From: Lentzea guizhouensis
GTDB taxonomy: Bacteria; Actinomycetota; Actinomycetes; Mycobacteriales; Pseudonocardiaceae
DNA: 64,000 nucleotides
Assembly: GCF_001701025.1 (NCBI RefSeq)
Contig: NZ_CP016793.1
Span: 2,666,001 to 2,730,000 of the forward strand
Reading direction: 5' to 3'
The notes beneath the pieces are model-generated. The model was not told the origin of the DNA. It did no database searches and saw only the letters and a program-made list of their open reading frames with translations. A program made the position numbers and the translations under genes. Shown here piece by piece: positions 60,014 to 64,000 of this stretch. Within the stretch, counting starts at the first letter, position 1. Every line of letters begins with the position of its first letter.

Positions 60014-61282
60014 ATGCGCGAGCCGGTGAGCATCGGACGACTGCTGCGGCAACTTCGGTTGGCCGCTGGCCGTTCGCAGGCAGAACAGGCGGCCGCGCTA
60101 TCCGACCGAGCTGGCCGCGCCGTGACGCGTAACGAAGTCTCGCGCTGGGAAGCCGAATCCCGGTTGCTCACGCCCTACTGGCAGCAGCACTACGCGGCTA
60201 CGTTCGACGTATCGGTTGCAGAGCTGCGGCGTGCAGTCGCCACGGCCAAGGCCAACCGGCGACGGGCCCAAGGCCAGCAGAACCAGCAGCCTGAAGGGGA
60301 AGATGTGCAGCGGCGGGAATTTCTTGGCGCGATGGCCGGGCTGGCAATATCCTTGCCTGCCACCACGCAACCGACGTTAGGGCAACGCCTTGGCATGGGC
60401 GACGTCCACCGGTTGCTGGAGCGCACTGCCCGGCTCCGCCGCCTGGATGATCTGCTTGGTGGCGCGGACACCTACCGCCTGTACCTGAACGAGCTCACGA
60501 CAACTACCGAGCTGGTGCGCGGCGCGGTGTGCCTACCCGGCGTCCGCAAGGCGTGCACGGCCGTCATCGCCGAACAGGCGCAGATGGTGGGGTGGGCGGC
60601 GTTCGACGCCGGGATGCACCAGGAGGCGAAGCAGCACTACGAAGACAGCCTGGCCGCCGCCAAGGAGGCCAAGCACGCGATGCTCGCGGGCAACGCCCTG
60701 GCGTTCGATGCCTATTTGCAGGTCAGCGTCGCCAAGCCGGATGTCAGCACAGCTGTTGCCTCGTATGCGACCGCGGCCAAACAGGCCACCCCCCGCGTGC
60801 GGGCTTTGCTGCTTGAGCGCATGGCCTGGACTCACGCCGTGGCCGGCGACGCCCAGGCCACTGAACGTGCCCTCACGGAGGCGGCAGAGGTGGTGCGACA
60901 GGCCGGCGACCGGCCCGAGCCTGACTGGGTGTTCTGGGTGGATGAAGACGAAATCCGCATCATGGCGGGCAGGTGCTGGACGCAGCTGAAGCGCCCGCTG
61001 CGCGCCGTGCCCATCCTCGAGGACGTGCTTGGGCGCTACGGCGACACCCATGCCCGTGACAAGGCCATATACCTGACGTCGCTTGCCCACGCGTACCTCG
61101 ACGCAGGCGAGATCGAGCAGAGTGCCGCCGTCACCGAGCGCGCCGCTTCCCTGGCAAACGGCATTGGCTCGGTGCGGCCTGCCGAGAAAATTGGCAAGGT
61201 CGTCCAGCGCTTGAAGCCGCACGGCACGTTGCCTGCGGTAGCCAATGCGATTGAGGCGGCTTCGCTGCTGGCTAGTGCGTAG
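60014..61282 (+). CDS. XRE HTH protein with TPR-like region
   Basis: A 422-residue regulator. The N-terminal HTH (about 8-65, SIGRLLRQLRLAAGRSQAEQ, VTRNEVSRWEAESRLLTPYW) precedes a helical TPR-like body (about 150-420, MHQEAKQHYEDSLAAAKEAK, RDKAIYLTSLAHAYLDAGEI). It resembles actinobacterial XRE/TPR regulators often linked to mobile elements. ATG 60014 has AGGATGG upstream; ATG 60005 is in frame too. Its 3' end overlaps the opposing cutA gene by 11 bp. Confidence 0.85.
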   Translation: MREPVSIGRLLRQLRLAAGRSQAEQAAALSDRAGRAVTRNEVSRWEAESRLLTPYWQQHYAATFDVSVAELRRAVATAKANRRRAQGQQNQQPEGEDVQRREFLGAMAGLAISLPATTQPTLGQRLGMGDVHRLLERTARLRRLDDLLGGADTYRLYLNELTTTTELVRGAVCLPGVRKACTAVIAEQAQMVGWAAFDAGMHQEAKQHYEDSLAAAKEAKHAMLAGNALAFDAYLQVSVAKPDVSTAVASYATAAKQATPRVRALLLERMAWTHAVAGDAQATERALTEAAEVVRQAGDRPEPDWVFWVDEDEIRIMAGRCWTQLKRPLRAVPILEDVLGRYGDTHARDKAIYLTSLAHAYLDAGEIEQSAAVTERAASLANGIGSVRPAEKIGKVVQRLKPHGTLPAVANAIEAASLLASA

Positions 61283-61598
61283 GGCTGACCGTCTTACGCA
61301 GCCAGGCCAGGTAGTCATCTGATGCTTCGGTCAGCGCCACGGCTGTCACTTCCGGGTTGACCCAGGGGTGCTCGCGGCGCAGATGCGCTTCCAGCTCGGG
61401 GTATCGCTCAGCGGTGGTCTTGAGGGTTACCTGCCACTCCTCGCCTTCGCCCTGTTCACCAAGGTGCCAGAAGAACGACGTCACGGGACCTGACACCTGT
61501 GCGCCCGCGGCCAAGCGGGCGGCGACAGCGGAGCGTGCCAGGTTGGCGGCGGTGTCGCGGTCGGCGGTCGTGGTGGTTACTTGGAGGGTGTCGGTCAT
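61272..61598 (-). CDS. cutA: CutA-type divalent-ion tolerance protein
   Basis: A 108-residue CutA1-fold protein (SGPVTSFFWHLGEQGEGEEW, PWVNPEVTAVALTEASDDYL). CutA forms trimers and has been linked to copper tolerance; its exact role is debated. ATG 61598 follows TAGGCT (61610-61605) by six bases, a leaderless start. It lies within the accessory region but is a common chromosomal family. Confidence 0.85.
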   Translation of the reverse strand: MTDTLQVTTTTADRDTAANLARSAVAARLAAGAQVSGPVTSFFWHLGEQGEGEEWQVTLKTTAERYPELEAHLRREHPWVNPEVTAVALTEASDDYLAWLRKTVSPTH

Positions 61599-61797
61599 GT
61601 CCGAAGCCTAGAGCTATACGTTTCGACCCCAAAGACTGCAGTAACGCCATGCACATGTTCGAACACGCAGTGCATTTCACCCATTCGTGGCCACGTGTAA
61701 TCGGTAACGTAGATCACACCTTCGCCGATGTGTTTGCCATCGGGAGGCGAGAGCCGGCAGGGAACGTTTTCCGCTTGTGTTGATAGGGGAGAGTGTC

Positions 61798-63735
61798 GTG
61801 CGCCTGATCAAAGCCCGGGTCACCAATTTCAAGTCCGTTCTCGATTCCGGGTGGTTCACTGTTGGCGACCTGACCTGTCTTGTTGGAAAGAACGAGTCGG
61901 GTAAGACTGCGGTACTTGAAGCCCTGGAAAAACTTGACTCTGTGGTCAAGGAGCGCAGCAGCTTTCGTGACACTGAGTACCCCAGAATGAACTGGTCGGA
62001 GTATGAGGAGTCAGACAAAGTCGATATCGGTCTGTCGACTGAATGGAAGCTAGACCAGGAAGAGCTGAAGTACCTACAAGAGCTCTGCGGCGGTGAAGGT
62101 GTCTTCACTTCCGATGTCATTACTGTAGTTAAGAACTACGACAATGAGCTCGTGTGGACCTTGCCGCTGAACGTGCAAGAGGCGGTGCGGCTTGCGGTCG
62201 TGAACTCTGGCCTTGAAAAAACTGAGAAGGCTGAGCTTCAGGGAATCACGACCACGAAGCTGCTTTTTCGGAAGCTCGAAGCGATGGACGAGCGCACGCC
62301 GAGGCAAGAAGCGTTCTTGTCAGAACTGAAGGAAAAATGGTCGGGAAGTCTGCGAGGCAAGGTAGTCGGATACCTGCGGCAGCGTGTGCCGCAGTTTGTA
62401 TATTACTCGCAGTACGATCGACTTCCAGGAAAAGTTTCCTTGAATCAGCTGGTGCAAATGCAGCAAGCGAATCAGCTTGATCAGCTGCAAGGGTCGAGAG
62501 TTTTTCTGGCTCTGTTGTCTATGGTTAATACGACCCCCGTGGCGATCAGTCAGATCAGCACCTCGGAGCAGCTGATTAGCAAGCTTGAAGCTGTAGAGAC
62601 GCGTCTTTCCAAGAAGATTTTCAAATACTGGTCGCAAAATAGGCATCTCAAGGTTAGGTTTCGTTTCGACGAGGCCAGCCCCGGTGACCCTGCGCCCTTC
62701 AATACGGGCAAGGTTTTTCAGACCCGCATCGAGAACATGCGACACGAAGCCACGATCAGGCTCGATGAGCGCAGTACCGGGTTCATCTGGTTCTTCTCGT
62801 TTCTAGTGTGGTTCTCTGAGGTGCAGCGTCTGCATGGTGAAAACCTTGTCGTGCTTCTCGATGAGCCAGGTTTGACACTGCACGCGCGAGCGCAGGCTGA
62901 CTTGCTGCGTTACATGAAGACTGAACTGGTGCCAAACTATCAGGTTCTCTACACCACACACTCGCCTTTCATGATTGATCCGGCTGACCTTCTGTCGTGC
63001 CGCACGGTGGAAGATGCAACTGGTGAAGATGATGAGGTTTTGGGTACCAAGGTTGGCGACCGGGCTCTGAGTGCAGACGGTGACACACTGTTCCCGCTGC
63101 AGGCTGCGCTCGGCTACGAACTCACCCAGACATTGTTCATTGGCAAGGACTGTCTGCTGGTCGAAGGGCCTTCTGATCTGCTTTACCTTCAGTGGGCGTC
63201 AGAGCAGCTACGTGCGCAAGGACGTACCGCACTCGACAAACGATGGACGGTTACGCCCTGCGGTGGCATCACTAAGGTTCCCAGCTTTATGGCCTTGTTC
63301 GGCGGGAATCGGCTCCACGTCGCCGTCCTGACCGATCATGGTCAGGGTGACAAGAGGAAGGTTCGAGAGCTGCGAGAGTCTGAGCTGCTTCAAGACGGAC
63401 ATGTTTTCACCGCGGACATGTACTGCGATGGCGCAGCTGAGGCAGATGTAGAAGACATGCTCGGGCGCGGTTTCTATACGGAGTTGGTGAAGGCAACCTA
63501 CGGGCTGACCGCAAAGCAGGCGATGCCTAAGACCAAGCCTGGTGATGCGCCGGAGCGCGTCACGTCCGAGGTTGAGGACTACTTCCGCACTCTGCCTGCA
63601 AGAGTTCCTGAGTACGACCACTTCGCGCCGTCCCGCTATCTGCTCGAACAGGCGAGCAAACTCACCCTTCCTGGCCAGGATGAGGCGCTCAATCGGTTTG
63701 AGAAGCTCTTTGAAGACTTGAATGGACTGCTCTAA
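61798..63735 (+). CDS. OLD-family ATPase/TOPRIM endonuclease
   Basis: A 645-residue overcoming-lysogenization-defect-type protein. Walker A is GKNESGKT (30-37), Walker B LLDEPGLTLH (Asp355-Glu356), and a switch His is in TTHSPFMI. The C-terminal TOPRIM domain has EGPSD (Glu456-Asp460) and TDHGQGD (512-518), with YCDGAAEADVEDML after it. OLD proteins are nucleases in phage-defence and mobile contexts (P2 Old, GajA). GTG 61798 follows GGGGAG; no UvrD-like helicase partner is visible before the window ends. Base use is more AT-rich than the core genes, a sign of transfer. Confidence 0.9.
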   Translation: MRLIKARVTNFKSVLDSGWFTVGDLTCLVGKNESGKTAVLEALEKLDSVVKERSSFRDTEYPRMNWSEYEESDKVDIGLSTEWKLDQEELKYLQELCGGEGVFTSDVITVVKNYDNELVWTLPLNVQEAVRLAVVNSGLEKTEKAELQGITTTKLLFRKLEAMDERTPRQEAFLSELKEKWSGSLRGKVVGYLRQRVPQFVYYSQYDRLPGKVSLNQLVQMQQANQLDQLQGSRVFLALLSMVNTTPVAISQISTSEQLISKLEAVETRLSKKIFKYWSQNRHLKVRFRFDEASPGDPAPFNTGKVFQTRIENMRHEATIRLDERSTGFIWFFSFLVWFSEVQRLHGENLVVLLDEPGLTLHARAQADLLRYMKTELVPNYQVLYTTHSPFMIDPADLLSCRTVEDATGEDDEVLGTKVGDRALSADGDTLFPLQAALGYELTQTLFIGKDCLLVEGPSDLLYLQWASEQLRAQGRTALDKRWTVTPCGGITKVPSFMALFGGNRLHVAVLTDHGQGDKRKVRELRESELLQDGHVFTADMYCDGAAEADVEDMLGRGFYTELVKATYGLTAKQAMPKTKPGDAPERVTSEVEDYFRTLPARVPEYDHFAPSRYLLEQASKLTLPGQDEALNRFEKLFEDLNGLL

Positions 63736-63826
63736 GCATTGCTCGCTTTGTCGATCATAGAAATGACCTTGACCGGTTCCAGAGGATCTGGGCAGCGGTT
63801 CGAGTAGACGAGCTTTAGCCGAATGA

Positions 63827-63864
63827 CGAAGCGCCCTACCGAGATCACTCGGCAGGGTGCTTCG
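63827..63864. terminator. Terminator-like hairpin downstream of the OLD gene
   Basis: CGAAGC pairs with GCTTCG, and CCCT with AGGG and CCGAG with CTCGG inside, with one G-T pair, one mismatch and a four-base loop. It lies about 90 bp past the OLD stop. Confidence 0.65.
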
Positions 63865-64000
63865 TGTGTCCGAGCTAGGCGCGACGCTTCCGAACCTTCT
63901 CGGGTTGGCTTGCTCGCTATCGCCACTCAGACGCTAGGTCAAGCAGCCGCTTCACTTGTGGGGTTGGGTTCAAAAGCCCTTTCGTTAGCGCAGCCATGAG

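Noticed and set aside
63918..64000. Possible 3' end of a minus-strand gene reading ALTKGLLNPTPQVKRLLDLA and a stop at 63918
   Set aside because: Only about 26 codons are inside the window, so coding status cannot be judged.
63940..64000. GGGTTGGGTTCAAAAG near the window end as an att copy of the tRNA-Ser(TGA) end
   Set aside because: Only a few bases resemble the T-loop; it does not match the tRNA 3' end.
1..64000. CRISPR arrays or complete insertion sequences
   Set aside because: No regularly spaced short repeats and no transposase with terminal inverted repeats were seen; the IS30-like HTH at 15978-16688 belongs to a regulator.

Overview
The window is GC-rich actinobacterial chromosome, probably from a Pseudonocardiales-type actinomycete such as Lentzea or Saccharothrix; the genus is an inference from overall character. 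Supporting signs are mycothiol-dependent (MDMPI/DinB-fold) enzymes, an ESX/PPE/EspG-type gene unit, LAXTG surface proteins, DUF5753-type XRE regulators, frequent GTG/TTG starts and many apparently leaderless promoters. The core genes dnaX, tadA with its Rv3753c-like partner, tyrA and a hisC2-like aminotransferase, plus tRNA genes for all four UCN/AGY-reading serine anticodon types seen here, recall the Rv3721c-Rv3772 region of mycobacteria.

Layout. 1-3.5 kb: 5' part of dnaX, SRP RNA, a MDMPI-like gene, an ECF42-type sigma factor and its DGPF/YCII partner. 3.7-8.3 kb: tRNA-Ser(GGA), a GPP34 protein, a secreted nuclease, a MDMPI enzyme with a duplicated tail fragment, tRNA-Ser(CGA). 8.3-15.9 kb: tadA and partner, an M20 amidohydrolase, tyrA, two paralogous exported FN3 proteins, a thiolase. 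16-25.7 kb: a regulator and its divergent DUF4097-like gene, an S9 peptidase, a glycolipid-binding-like protein and small antitoxin-like protein, a secreted BNR protein, a thioester-domain LASTG surface protein, an orphan m5C methyltransferase and a helical hypothetical protein. 25.8-32.5 kb: ATP-grasp enzyme, epimerase, RNase Z, serine hydrolase, SDR, macro-domain protein, tRNA-Arg(ACG) and tRNA-Ser(GCT). 32.6-40 kb: acetoacetyl-CoA synthetase, a three-gene ESX-type unit, a degenerate dienelactone hydrolase, hisC2-like gene, TSUP transporter. 40-49.8 kb: three consecutive ~1,040-1,060-residue LAXTG-anchored surface proteins. 49.9-56.4 kb: AraC/VOC pair, methyltransferase, zinc metallopeptidase, a 50-residue anchored peptide, 5'-nucleotidase, MarR regulator, tRNA-Ser(TGA). 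56.4-64 kb: an accessory island entered at that tRNA, with a serine-integrase remnant, XRE regulators, a resolvase-like protein lacking its serine, CutA, and an OLD-family ATPase/TOPRIM nuclease.

Themes that link the genes: cell-surface display (one thioester protein, three giant LAXTG proteins and one minimal anchored peptide, with no sortase in the window); possible DNA-damage control (two perfect mycobacterial-type LexA boxes, one overlapping the SRP RNA promoter upstream of dnaX beside three DnaA-like boxes); and decoding (TadA in the same window as the tRNA-Arg(ACG) whose A34 it is expected to edit). The most unusual observations are the LexA/DnaA-box cluster at dnaX, the tandem giant surface-protein array with its duplicated leader, the palindrome-sharing divergent leaderless promoters of rnz and a serine hydrolase, the out-of-frame stretch in the PPE protein, and the OLD-bearing tRNA island.
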